Origin: Gammaproteobacteria bacterium
GTDB lineage: Bacteria > Pseudomonadota > Gammaproteobacteria > Steroidobacterales > Steroidobacteraceae
Length of the DNA: 64,000 bases
Reading direction: 5' to 3'
Assembly (NCBI GenBank): GCA_028293725.1
Contig: JAQGOE010000156.1
Coordinates: 47,619-111,618 of the forward strand
Each line of letters begins with the position of its first letter. Within the stretch, counting starts at the first letter, position 1. The translations under genes and the position numbers were made by a program. Shown piece by piece: positions 34,877 to 43,252 of the stretch. The notes under the pieces were generated by a model. That model was not told the DNA's origin and ran no database searches. It saw only the letters and a program-made list of their open reading frames with translations.

Positions 34877-36562
34877 ATGCGAAATTACGAACGCCTGGTT
34901 GCCGCTCGCGATCTGTTACTGCGCCTGAGAGAAGACCTGGCCGCCGCCGGCCGTGAGTTTCAATGGCCCCGTTTTGAGGAATTCAACTGGGGGCGCGATT
35001 ATTTCGATGTCATTGCGCGAGACAATGAATCCCCCGCACTGCGTGTGGTGAGCGGAACGGGCGCCGAGGAATCTCTCACATTCGCACAGTTGGCGCGCCG
35101 CTCCGCGCAGGTCGCCAACTTCCTGTCAACGCACGGAGTAGGGGCGGGTGACCGGATTCTCATCATGCTCGCGAATGTCGTTCCGCTGTGGGAAACGATG
35201 TTGGCAGCCATCAAACTGGGTGCGGTGATCATCCCCGCGACGACGCTTCTCGAGCGTACGGAGCTGCGCGATCGACTCGAGCGGGGCAGCGTCAAGGTCG
35301 TCGTGACGACTTCGAATCTCGTCGATCGGTTCGACGGGCTCGGTACGGTAGTGGTGCGCGTCGCTGTTGGCGAACCCAAAGACGGGTGGCTTCCATACGA
35401 AGATTCTTACACGGCGCACGAGCACTTCGAAGCAATCGCACCCACACGTGCCGATGACCTGTTGCTTCTTTATTTCACATCCGGTACCACGGCCCAGCCG
35501 AAGTTGGTGGCTCACACACACGCGAGCTATCCGGTCGGGCATCTGTCGACGATGTACTGGCTGGGCCTGCGGCCCGGGGATGTTCATTTGAATCTCAGCT
35601 CTCCCGGTTGGGCCAAACACGCCTGGTCGTCTTTCTTTGCACCCTGGAATGCGCAGGCCTGCGTGCTGAGTCTGAACTACGATAGGTTCGATGCCCGCGC
35701 GGTTCTCGATCAAATGTCTCGCTGTGGGGTGACCACGTTCTGCGCGCCACCCACGGTATGGCGCCTCCTGATTCAACAAAACCTGGCGAGCTGGCGCATG
35801 ACTGTCAGAGAGGCCACCAGCGCCGGCGAGCCCTTGAATCCGGAAGTGATCGAGCGTGTGCGGGCCGCCTGGGGTATCACTGTGCGCGATGGATTTGGCC
35901 AGACGGAGACCACCGCCCAGATCGGCAATCCACCCGGACTGCGGATCAAGCCTGGCTCGATGGGCAGGCCGTTGCCCGGCTGCCCGATCGTACTCGTGGA
36001 TCTTCAGGGGAAAGTCGCGGACGAGGGCGAGGTCTGTGTCGATCTGGGACAACAGCCCCTCGCCTTGATGCAGGGGTACTTCGACGATCCTGAGCGCAAT
36101 TCGGAAGCGATGGCGGATGGCTATTACCATACGGGTGATATCGCTTCCCGCGACGCCGAGGGCTATCTGACCTACGTCGGTCGTATGGACGACGTGTTCA
36201 AGTCGTCGGGCTACCGGATCAGCCCCTTCGAGCTCGAAAGCGTGTTGATCGAGCACGCCGCGGTTTCCGAGGCAGCCATCGTGCCGGCCCCGGATCCCGT
36301 CCGACTCTGTGTCCCAAAGGCCTTCGTCGAGTTGACCGCGGGCGCTACACCGGACTCGCAGACGGCGCTGTCGATCTTTCGGCACATCCGGACGCGCCTG
36401 TCGCCTTACAAACGCATTCGCCGCCTCGAGTTTGCGCCGCTGCCGAAGACGATATCCGGAAAAATCCGTCGCGTGGAATTGCGCCAGGCCGAAATCAGCC
36501 GTCCCCCGGACCCGCCGCGCAATGAATTAGAATTCTGGGAAGAGGACTTTCCCGACCTTTAA
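34877..36562 (+). CDS. Acyl-CoA synthetase (AMP-forming, medium-chain-like)
   Basis: A 561-residue adenylate-forming ligase that activates a carboxylic acid with ATP and couples it to CoA. The P-loop is LLYFTSGTTAQPKLVAHTH near residues 194-212. The A5 motif is DGFGQTETTAQIGNPPG, A7 is YHTGDIA, A8 is GRMDDVFKSSGYRISPFELES and the C-terminal catalytic lysine is in LPKTISGKIRR. The domain order and the W-rich SPGWAKHAWSS segment resemble medium-chain acyl-CoA synthetases. There is no signal peptide. Three exported enzymes follow on the same strand after a 94-base gap, so co-transcription is possible. The natural acid is unknown. Confidence 0.9.
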   Translation: MRNYERLVAARDLLLRLREDLAAAGREFQWPRFEEFNWGRDYFDVIARDNESPALRVVSGTGAEESLTFAQLARRSAQVANFLSTHGVGAGDRILIMLANVVPLWETMLAAIKLGAVIIPATTLLERTELRDRLERGSVKVVVTTSNLVDRFDGLGTVVVRVAVGEPKDGWLPYEDSYTAHEHFEAIAPTRADDLLLLYFTSGTTAQPKLVAHTHASYPVGHLSTMYWLGLRPGDVHLNLSSPGWAKHAWSSFFAPWNAQACVLSLNYDRFDARAVLDQMSRCGVTTFCAPPTVWRLLIQQNLASWRMTVREATSAGEPLNPEVIERVRAAWGITVRDGFGQTETTAQIGNPPGLRIKPGSMGRPLPGCPIVLVDLQGKVADEGEVCVDLGQQPLALMQGYFDDPERNSEAMADGYYHTGDIASRDAEGYLTYVGRMDDVFKSSGYRISPFELESVLIEHAAVSEAAIVPAPDPVRLCVPKAFVELTAGATPDSQTALSIFRHIRTRLSPYKRIRRLEFAPLPKTISGKIRRVELRQAEISRPPDPPRNELEFWEEDFPDL

Positions 36563-36656
36563 AGACTGATCGTGGCGACGGCATGACCGCCGTCCGGTCA
36601 CCGCTGAGCTTATTACTGCCCTAATATCGCGTCCCTACCAATACAGGACTACGTCC

Positions 36657-37472
36657 ATGATCAGAGCCGCTTTCCTCCTTTCGATTCTCGTCATGTTGCT
36701 GCCGTTTACGGCCAGCGCGGAGTTTAAAAAGAGCGCGCCGACGGTGCTCATTACTGGAGCCAACCGTGGCATAGGCCTCGAGCTCGCGAAGCAGTACGCC
36801 GAAAAAGGCTGGAACGTCATCGCCACATCGCGTCACCCCGCCGGGGATGCGGCGCTCGCCGCGCTTGGTGAGTTGGCGGCCAAACATCCGCAGGTAGCTC
36901 TCGAGAAGGTAGATGTTTCGGACACGGCGACCGCTCGGGCTGTCGCGGAAAAATATCGCGAGCAGCCGATCGATGTCCTGATCAACAATGCCGCCAACGT
37001 CGAGCCGACTTTTGCGGCGGATATGGCGGCGGCTTCCACTCCGTTCGAGAAGCTCGATTTCGACGCTGCCAGGCGTGACTTCGATGTGAACACCCTGGGC
37101 GCGATGCGCGTGACGCAGGCGTTCATGCCCAACGTGGAGCATTCCAAACAGAAGAAGGTTATTTCCGTGACCTCGATCGCCGGCTCGTTCGCCAATGCGC
37201 TGCCGGGCGGAATTGGTATGAACTACGGCGCGAGCAAGGCCGCCCTGAACAAATACATGACCCTACTGGCGGTCCAGAAGAAGCAGCAGGGTGTGATCGT
37301 CGCCTTGGTAGAGCCCATTTTTGTAGCGAGTAAGTCGGACCTCGCCAATATGAAGGGCGCCGCGCCGGTCGATCAGGAAGTCGGCAAGCTCGTCAAGGTG
37401 ATCGACGAGATGACGATGGAGGGAACTGGGAAGATCAGGAACTTCAGCACCGGCAAGATCGATGGGTTTTGA
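36657..37472 (+). CDS. SDR oxidoreductase with a Sec-type signal peptide
   Basis: A 271-residue short-chain dehydrogenase. Its N-terminus (MIRAAFLLSILVMLLPFTAS) is a typical Sec signal with cleavage after SAE or ASA, and has no twin arginine. The cofactor motif ITGANRGIGLELA starts right after, followed by NNAANV in place of NNAG, and catalytic Ser, Tyr and Lys in SVTSIAGSF and MNYGASKAAL. Export in unfolded form would separate the enzyme from cytoplasmic NAD(P)H, which is odd for this fold. The next two genes also encode exported proteins, with gaps of 60 and 15 bases, suggesting one operon with a shared periplasmic task. Confidence 0.85.
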   Translation: MIRAAFLLSILVMLLPFTASAEFKKSAPTVLITGANRGIGLELAKQYAEKGWNVIATSRHPAGDAALAALGELAAKHPQVALEKVDVSDTATARAVAEKYREQPIDVLINNAANVEPTFAADMAAASTPFEKLDFDAARRDFDVNTLGAMRVTQAFMPNVEHSKQKKVISVTSIAGSFANALPGGIGMNYGASKAALNKYMTLLAVQKKQQGVIVALVEPIFVASKSDLANMKGAAPVDQEVGKLVKVIDEMTMEGTGKIRNFSTGKIDGF

Positions 37473-37532
37473 GCGGAGCCTGCTCTCGCCGCGCCGCGCT
37501 GGCAGAAGTTGAATCACGCCCGGGGGAGTCAG

Positions 37533-38873
37533 ATGGCCTTGCCTTCATTCGCACCACGCTGGTCCGTCGTTGCCGCCGTCATGGGCACCCTTGCCCTGTG
37601 CAACACGTCGTCGGTGCTGGCCAAAGACATCGTCATTCATGCGGGGCACCTCATTGACGGCGTGTCGAAGTCACCGCGCGAGCACGTCTCCATCCTCATC
37701 CACGATGACCGTATTACCGGCGTGCAGGACGGATTCGTCACGCCCGCCGGCGCGGATGTCGTCGATCTCTCGGCTGCCACCGTTTTGCCGGGGCTGATCG
37801 ATTGTCATGACCACGTGACCATGCAAGCGGATGGAGGAAACACAGTTGCCGAATCGGTGACATCGAGCGCGCTCGACGATGAGTTGAAGGCAACCCTGTA
37901 CGCTCGTCGGACTCTGGACGCCGGTTTCACCAGCATTCGCAATGTGGCCGCCTTCGGCGGTACCGACGTCGCCCTGAAGCGAGCCATTAACAAGGGCTTC
38001 GTTGTCGGACCTCGTATGTGGGTGTCAGGCGAGGCCATCAGCCCTACGGGCGGTCATGGAGATCTGAGCAACGGGCTCGACCCTGATCTTACGCACCCTC
38101 ATTGGGGAGACGCGTTGGTTGACAGTCCGTTTGATGCCCGTAAGGCGGTGCGACTGTTACGCAAGAACGGCGCGGATCTGATCAAGATCATGCCCAGCGG
38201 CGGGGTGCTCAGCATCGGGGACAATCCCGAAGAACAACTCATGGAGGACGATGAAATCGCTGCAGTGGTACAGGAGGCCCACGCGCTTGGGATGAAGGTG
38301 GCCGCGCACGCCCATGGGAAGAAAGCGATCGACAGCGCCGTGCGACTGGGTGTCGACTCCATCGAGCACGGGTCGTTCGCCGATGCGCAGTCCTACGCGC
38401 TCATGAAGGCGCACGGCACCTACCTGGTGCCTACACTGTTAGTTGCGGCAACGGTGTCCGAATTGGCGCGTACTCACCCTGAGCAACTGCCCCCGTCTTC
38501 CGCCGCCAAGGCATTGCAGGTCGCCCCACGGACGCTGCAGAACCTCCACGGCGCCTACCTGGCGGGTGTGAAGATTGCGTTTGGAACGGACGAAAGTTTT
38601 GCTCCACACGGACAGAACGCACGCGAATTTGCATTGATGGTGAAGGCCGGCATGTCGCCGATGGATGCCATCATCGCTGCCACCGGCAGTGCCGCCGACC
38701 TCATCGGGGCAACGGAGAACATCGGCTCCGTGCGGCCTGGCCGCTACGCGGACATTGTCGCCGTCTCTGGCGATCCCCTTAGCGACATTACCGAGCTGGA
38801 GCGCGTAAAGTTCGTCATGAAGGGGGGCGAGATCTATAAGTCCAATGGCGAGCTGCTCCCGCCCAAACCATAA
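37533..38873 (+). CDS. Exported metal-dependent amidohydrolase
   Basis: A 446-residue amidohydrolase of the imidazolonepropionase/Xaa-Pro dipeptidase-like branch. A signal peptide ends near SSVLAKD. The barrel metal site is read from the HxH pair in LIDCHDHV, the probable carboxylated Lys in ADLIKIMPSGG, His residues in KVAAHAHGK and SIEHGSF, and the Asp in IAFGTDES. Exported relatives cleave peptides or amides or lactones; the substrate here is open. I choose the ATG at 37533 because a GGGGGAG site stands before it and it begins the signal peptide. It sits between an exported SDR and an exported NTF2-like protein. Confidence 0.9.
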   Translation: MALPSFAPRWSVVAAVMGTLALCNTSSVLAKDIVIHAGHLIDGVSKSPREHVSILIHDDRITGVQDGFVTPAGADVVDLSAATVLPGLIDCHDHVTMQADGGNTVAESVTSSALDDELKATLYARRTLDAGFTSIRNVAAFGGTDVALKRAINKGFVVGPRMWVSGEAISPTGGHGDLSNGLDPDLTHPHWGDALVDSPFDARKAVRLLRKNGADLIKIMPSGGVLSIGDNPEEQLMEDDEIAAVVQEAHALGMKVAAHAHGKKAIDSAVRLGVDSIEHGSFADAQSYALMKAHGTYLVPTLLVAATVSELARTHPEQLPPSSAAKALQVAPRTLQNLHGAYLAGVKIAFGTDESFAPHGQNAREFALMVKAGMSPMDAIIAATGSAADLIGATENIGSVRPGRYADIVAVSGDPLSDITELERVKFVMKGGEIYKSNGELLPPKP

Positions 38874-38888
38874 GCAGGAGACCGCTTG

Positions 38889-39431
38889 ATGCTATTTTCT
38901 AAACCTTTCGGACGCTGCCTGTTGACGTCGGTAGCGTTGGGGCTGTCTGCGCTCGCAGGGCCGGCGTCCGCAGAGCAACCGGCGACCACGCTGGCGACGC
39001 TTCTGGATAAAGCACAGATCCAGGACATGCTCGTCGACTACTACGGAAAACTCGGCGCCGGTAACCACGACTTTGGCGCTTTTTATGTCGAGGACGGTGT
39101 CATCGACGTGAACGGCCTCACAGCTCAGGGGCAGAAACCCATTGAGGAGTTGTATAAGAAAATTGGGCAAGGATCGCCGCCCCACAAGGGTGCATTCCGC
39201 ATGCTGCTGACGAATCCCAAAATTGTCGTGAACGGCGAGTCCGCCACGGCGGATGTCATATGGACCGGAGTCAACTCAGAGACGCCGAGCGCGACTCCGC
39301 AGTTCATCGAGCAGGGTCGCGAGCATGATGAGCTCGTCAAACGCAACGGCCACTGGTACTTCAAGCTTCGAGTCATCACGAGCGACGGCGGACTCCCGCC
39401 GATGTTCGAGAAGACGTACAAGAAGAGGTAA
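38889..39431 (+). CDS. Exported NTF2/SnoaL-like protein
   Basis: A 180-residue exported protein with an NTF2/SnoaL-like cone fold. The signal peptide ends at GPASAEQ. The fold is recognised from the first helix (DKAQIQDMLVDYYGKLGAG), the DFGAFYVEDGVIDVNG strand pair, the HKGAFRMLLTNPKI segment and the closing GHWYFKLRVIT strand. Such proteins bind or isomerise hydrophobic ligands such as steroids or polyketides. No full catalytic set can be assigned. It starts 15 bases after the amidohydrolase, with AGGAG before the ATG, and a strong operon link is likely. Confidence 0.82.
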   Translation: MLFSKPFGRCLLTSVALGLSALAGPASAEQPATTLATLLDKAQIQDMLVDYYGKLGAGNHDFGAFYVEDGVIDVNGLTAQGQKPIEELYKKIGQGSPPHKGAFRMLLTNPKIVVNGESATADVIWTGVNSETPSATPQFIEQGREHDELVKRNGHWYFKLRVITSDGGLPPMFEKTYKKR

Positions 39432-39505
39432 CGCGGCGGGGCATGTGGTGCAACAGAATCGTCGTTGCCATATGGTAGGGCTTCAGGTGGCGGCCGCGGG
39501 CGGAT

Positions 39506-40294
39506 TCACGCCCGCGCCCGCATCCTCTCGAGCGAGACCGCCGACGCCTTGGCGAGCATGTTCAGCCCAAAGCCCGGTGCCACGCGGCTCAGGAGCTTGA
39601 GCACATTACTCAGGCCCGGCCGAATTTCGAGCACGTCTTTTTCGAGGCCGCGCAGGGCTGCCTTTGTCATCTTGACGACGTCCATGCCGGACATGCCGCC
39701 CAGATCTGTTTCGTCGAAGTCGCCTCTGAACAGCGGCGTTTCGGTCCCCGGGGGCGCGAGCTCAAAAATTTCGACGTTCGTTCCGCGCATCTGAACACGC
39801 AATGCCTGTGTGAAGGCATGTAACCCGGCCTTGGTGGCGGAGTAGATCGGGGACAGCGGAAAAGGCACGAATGCCAGTCCCGAGGACACGTTGATAATGG
39901 CCGGCGCCGCCTGCTTTTTCAGATGAGGCAGAAACAGCTTCACCATCCGGATGGGGCCGTTCAAGTTGATGTCGATCTCCCGCGTCAGATTGCTGAGATC
40001 GGCGGCGCCATCATGCAGGTTTATTTTCCGCATGATGCCGGCGTTGTTGATTAGCACGTTGAGCGCTGGGAACTCCCGCGTCACCTTCTCGAAGAGCGCG
40101 GCGATCGCGGCCGGATCGCTCACGTCGCTTTGGATGCACGTGACACCGCCGAGTGTCGCCCTGGCCTGAGTCAGTTTCTCCAGATCGCGCCCTGTGATGA
40201 TGACAGTGTTGTCGCGATGGAGTTGTCGCGTCAGCTCCAGGCCAATGCCGCTGGTGCCACCCGTAATCAGGATCGTGTTGCCGGATAGTTTCAT
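39506..40294 (-). CDS. SDR oxidoreductase (DltE-like)
   Basis: A 262-residue cytoplasmic short-chain dehydrogenase resembling DltE-type proteins. It has ILITGGTSGIGLELTRQL at the N-terminus, NNAGIMRKI, the stabilising INVSSGLAFVPF with the catalytic Ser, and YSATKAGLHAF with Tyr and Lys. The C-terminus (LLSRVAPGFGLNMLAKASA) is basic and helical. I use the ATG at 40294, since the upstream frame has no protein character. It is divergent from an HxlR-type regulator over 80 bases that contain a near-perfect inverted repeat, so it is the likely target of that regulator. Confidence 0.88.
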   Translation of the reverse strand: MKLSGNTILITGGTSGIGLELTRQLHRDNTVIITGRDLEKLTQARATLGGVTCIQSDVSDPAAIAALFEKVTREFPALNVLINNAGIMRKINLHDGAADLSNLTREIDINLNGPIRMVKLFLPHLKKQAAPAIINVSSGLAFVPFPLSPIYSATKAGLHAFTQALRVQMRGTNVEIFELAPPGTETPLFRGDFDETDLGGMSGMDVVKMTKAALRGLEKDVLEIRPGLSNVLKLLSRVAPGFGLNMLAKASAVSLERMRARA

Positions 40295-40316
40295 GCGATC
40301 TTTTATAGGGCATATA

Positions 40317-40331
40317 CTTTCCTTTGGAAAG
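40317..40331. promoter_or_regulatory. Inverted repeat, candidate HxlR operator
   Basis: CTTTCC at 40317-40322 and GGAAAG at 40326-40331 form a perfect inverted repeat around TTT, in the 80-base gap between the divergent SDR and HxlR genes. HxlR-type proteins bind such short AT-rich palindromes as dimers. Confidence 0.5.
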
Positions 40332-40374
40332 AAGGCACCCGAAAGAATCATACTTACCAAAAGGAGAGTGTGAG

Positions 40375-40827
40375 ATGCCCCGATTTGGACCGCCCACCCA
40401 GGAGCAGATCGACAAGACCCGCGCGCTCTATGCCCAGCAACCCTTGCCTGCCGGCTGTGAGCCCGATCCACGCGTGGAGACGCTCGTCATAGACCTGATT
40501 GGACGGGTCGCCGATAAGTGGACCATGCTCGTGTTGGAAGTTCTGGTCGAGCACGGCGAGTCGCGCTTCACGCGACTGGCGGAGTTGGTGACCGGAGTAA
40601 GCCAGAAGATGCTCACACAGACTCTCCGGCGTATGGAGCGTGACGGTCTTCTGACACGTAAGGTGCACCCCGTCGTTCCACCGAAGGTGGAATACAAGGT
40701 AACCGATCTCGGCCTCACCCTCAGTGCCGCATTCTGCGGTGTTTGGGTGTGGGCGGCGGAAAACCTGCGCGGCGTTGAAGCGGCACGTAGTGAGTTCGAC
40801 AAAAAGGCCAGCGCGCCGGCTCTATAA
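40375..40827 (+). CDS. HxlR-family transcriptional regulator
   Basis: A 150-residue HxlR-type winged-helix regulator. The signature is VADKWTMLVLEVLVEHGESRF near residues 44-64, followed by the recognition region GVSQKMLTQTLRRMERDGLLTRKVHPVVPPKVEYKVT. Family members often sense aldehydes, quinones or disulfide stress, some through a conserved cysteine; here Cys22 in LPAGCEPDPR stands near the N-terminus and Cys122 in the final helix. An AAGGAG site lies ahead of the ATG at 40375. It most likely controls the divergent SDR gene through the inverted repeat between them. Confidence 0.9.
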   Translation: MPRFGPPTQEQIDKTRALYAQQPLPAGCEPDPRVETLVIDLIGRVADKWTMLVLEVLVEHGESRFTRLAELVTGVSQKMLTQTLRRMERDGLLTRKVHPVVPPKVEYKVTDLGLTLSAAFCGVWVWAAENLRGVEAARSEFDKKASAPAL

Positions 40828-40853
40828 GGTCAGAGCCCTCTCTGGCATCGGCA

Positions 40854-41600
40854 TCAGAGCTTTGAGCCCCCATCGACATGCACTGTGTCGCCCGTGATCC
40901 AACGCGCAGCGTCGGAGGCCAGAAAGGCAACCACGCCACCGATGTCGTCCGGTTGCGCGATACGCTTCAGCGCTTGCATGTTCAGGATGTACTCGCGGCC
41001 CGCGTCGGACTTCGTGAAGCTAGACATGTCAGTTTGAACGACGCCCGGTGCGACGGCGTTGACACGAATGCCACGCTCACCGAGTAGCGCGGCAAAGTGC
41101 GTTACGAGCGTATCCACCGCACCTTTGGTTGCGGCATAAGCCGGAAGCGTGCCAACCGAGGCACGCGCGGCTAACGAGGAAACGAACACAATGCTGCTTC
41201 CCGAGACCAGGGCCGGCAACAGCTGTTGCACGAGGAAGAACGGCGCCCGTACGTTGACGGCAAACAGGTTGTCAAAGTCCTCTATCGTCGTGGCCTCGAT
41301 GGTAGCCGACTTCGCTACGCCCGCGTTGGCGACCAGGATGTCCAGCCGCTCACCAACAATCTCGCGCACGCGCTTCGCCAGGTCATGCGGACCGTTCGAT
41401 AAACGCAGATCAGCGCCTATCTTGTCCGCGCTGCCGCCAGCCTTGCGGATTTCCTGGACGACGGCTTCAGCCTCCTGCTCGCCGCGGCTGTAGTGAATCA
41501 GGACTCGCGCTCCCGCTTGGGCCAGCGCCAGGGCGCTCGAGCGGCCGATTCCACGTGATGCGCCGGTGACCAGGGCCGTTTTTCCTGCGAGAGTCGCCAT
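40854..41600 (-). CDS. SDR oxidoreductase (FabG-like)
   Basis: A 248-residue classical short-chain dehydrogenase close to the FabG group. It has TALVTGASRGIGRSSAL, the NAG motif as VANAGVAKSA, catalytic Ser in IVFVSSLAARAS and YAATKGAVDTLV, and the FabG-type end GDTVHVDGG. NADPH preference is suggested by the basic residue in TGASRG. It is cytoplasmic and 122 bases downstream of the GhrA-like gene on the same strand. Whether they form a single transcript is uncertain. The natural substrate is not readable. Confidence 0.88.
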   Translation of the reverse strand: MATLAGKTALVTGASRGIGRSSALALAQAGARVLIHYSRGEQEAEAVVQEIRKAGGSADKIGADLRLSNGPHDLAKRVREIVGERLDILVANAGVAKSATIEATTIEDFDNLFAVNVRAPFFLVQQLLPALVSGSSIVFVSSLAARASVGTLPAYAATKGAVDTLVTHFAALLGERGIRVNAVAPGVVQTDMSSFTKSDAGREYILNMQALKRIAQPDDIGGVVAFLASDAARWITGDTVHVDGGSKL

Positions 41601-41722
41601 GATGAGATCCTGCCTTGATGCTTGATAGGTGCCCGCTGCTGGGTTGGAGTGCATCTCAAGCCGGCCCGAAAGTCTTGAAAAATACTCTCGAGTCGGCGGC
41701 AGGTATGGGGTCGAGGTGGGCG

Positions 41723-42661
41723 TCAGTACCCGCGCGACACGGAAATCAGCCCCACCAGGGGGCGTCCGGCACGGAATGCCGCCACGTTCTGCATCGCTGC
41801 GGGCGCCGCCGATTCGGGATCGGTAGTCGCTGCCACATGGGGAAGCACCGTGACCTGCGGATGTGACCAGAACGGATGATCCGCGGGCAATGGCTCGTTG
41901 TGGAAAACGTCCAACACGGCGTGGCTCAGATGGCGCTTCTGCAGCGCTGCCAGCAGATCCTCGTCTTGCAGGTGACCGCCGCGTCCGAAATTGATGAGTG
42001 TGGCGCCGGCTGGCAGGCGGTTGAATAAATCCGCGTTCAGAATGCCCGTGGTCGCGTCCGTCAGGGGTAAAAGATTGATGAGGATCTGTGTTTCGGCCAG
42101 AACTTGCTCCAGACCGTCCGCGCCCCAGAAGTAGGCGACGCCAGTGTCGGTCCGCGGGCGCTGACCCCACGCGCAGACAGGGAACCCCAGGGCCGCCAGG
42201 CCTTGCGCGACCGGCTCGCCCATTTTGCCAAAGCCCAGCACACCCACTTTACGATGTGCCGCTATGGGTTGAGGTTGCTGTCGCCACGTGCGACTTGCCT
42301 GTTGCAGCAGGTACGCGGGGAATTGTCGATGTAGGTACAGCACGGCGGCGATGGCGCCTTCGGCCATTGATTGCGCCATCGCGGGGTCGACGAGTCGCGC
42401 CAGTGTGATGTTCTGCGGCAGGGCCGGATCGCCCAACAGGCCGTCCACGCCGGCCCACAGACTCTGCACAAAGCGCAGGTTGGGGTAGGTCGCCAGCTGT
42501 CCCCAGGGCGGATTTGCCGCGAGGGCCACGTCTACTGCACTTTTATCGGTCACCTGGGGAGCCAACACGAGCGTCTCTCCCATCGGCAGATGCGACGCGA
42601 GTCGCGCCCTCCAGGTCTCGTATGCCGCTTCGGAAAAATCGCCGATCAACACAATACTCAT
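41723..42661 (-). CDS. ghrA: Glyoxylate/hydroxypyruvate reductase A
   Basis: A 312-residue D-2-hydroxyacid dehydrogenase of the GhrA type, which reduces glyoxylate and hydroxypyruvate with NADPH. The Rossmann motif is VGVLGFGKMGEPVAQGLAALG near residues 138-158. The catalytic Arg is in LINFGRGGHLQDEDL, the Glu in VFHNEPLPADHPFW and the His in VTVLPHVAATTDP. The segment FVQSLWAGVDGLL is the GhrA-style substrate loop. Length matches the family. The gene starts 35 bases after the ACT-domain gene and is read in the same direction. Confidence 0.9.
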   Translation of the reverse strand: MSIVLIGDFSEAAYETWRARLASHLPMGETLVLAPQVTDKSAVDVALAANPPWGQLATYPNLRFVQSLWAGVDGLLGDPALPQNITLARLVDPAMAQSMAEGAIAAVLYLHRQFPAYLLQQASRTWRQQPQPIAAHRKVGVLGFGKMGEPVAQGLAALGFPVCAWGQRPRTDTGVAYFWGADGLEQVLAETQILINLLPLTDATTGILNADLFNRLPAGATLINFGRGGHLQDEDLLAALQKRHLSHAVLDVFHNEPLPADHPFWSHPQVTVLPHVAATTDPESAAPAAMQNVAAFRAGRPLVGLISVSRGY

Positions 42662-42696
42662 CGTTCAGCCTGTTCAGTAGACGCTCGCCCCCTATA

Positions 42697-43146
42697 TTAG
42701 CCTGGCGCTTCATCTCGCGGGGGATCGAGTGCCGCCGCTTGCTGTAGTGACACCAACACAGCCATCGCGGCCGACGCCTGCTCGTGCGGCACGAAGATGT
42801 GATCGTGGTAAGCACCAGCCACCACATTGCAGCTGATGCCAACATCGGCGAGCGCCCGCGAAAACGCAGCAGTCAGCCCCACCGCATGAAGATCCGAGTG
42901 GACGGTCAGCGTGATCCACGCGGCCCGGAAGAGAATCGCCGTGCCGAGCTGTTCAGCTACCCCCAGTGGCACCACCAGCGAGAGACCTTCAGGCTCGCGG
43001 ATCGCCGCGACTACATCCTCCCAAGCCGGCTTGTGCTCCCCAGCGACGCTGATAAACGCAAAGACCCCGTTATTGAGCCTCGGACTCATGGACGCAATGA
43101 GGGTCTTCAGGTCAGATACGGGGGCAGGGGGTATCGATGTCGTCAT
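42697..43146 (-). CDS. ACT-domain protein
   Basis: A 149-residue protein with an ACT fold of the small, stand-alone group once labelled DUF2241. It is recognised by NNGVFAFISVAGE near residues 25-37, a proline-flanked middle part (EPEGLSLVVPLGVAEQLG) and SDLHAVGLTAAFSRALADVGISCNVVAGAYHDHIFVP toward the end. ACT modules usually bind amino acids and control enzymes. Here the stand-alone form has no known partner. I use the ATG at 43146. It is divergent from the exported amidase and is followed by ghrA. Confidence 0.82.
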   Translation of the reverse strand: MTTSIPPAPVSDLKTLIASMSPRLNNGVFAFISVAGEHKPAWEDVVAAIREPEGLSLVVPLGVAEQLGTAILFRAAWITLTVHSDLHAVGLTAAFSRALADVGISCNVVAGAYHDHIFVPHEQASAAMAVLVSLQQAAALDPPRDEAPG

Positions 43147-43252
43147 GTGCGAGAAATAGACCGTTCTGACCCCGAGAGCAACTATCGCAACGCCGGAGTG
43201 CGCTATTCGACCCCATCCTATATCCTCCGCGCGTCTACAACGGGTGCGAACA

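Noticed and set aside
35126..36385. 419-codon frame antisense to the acyl-CoA synthetase
   Set aside because: The sense frame has all adenylation motifs; the antisense frame has none that I know.
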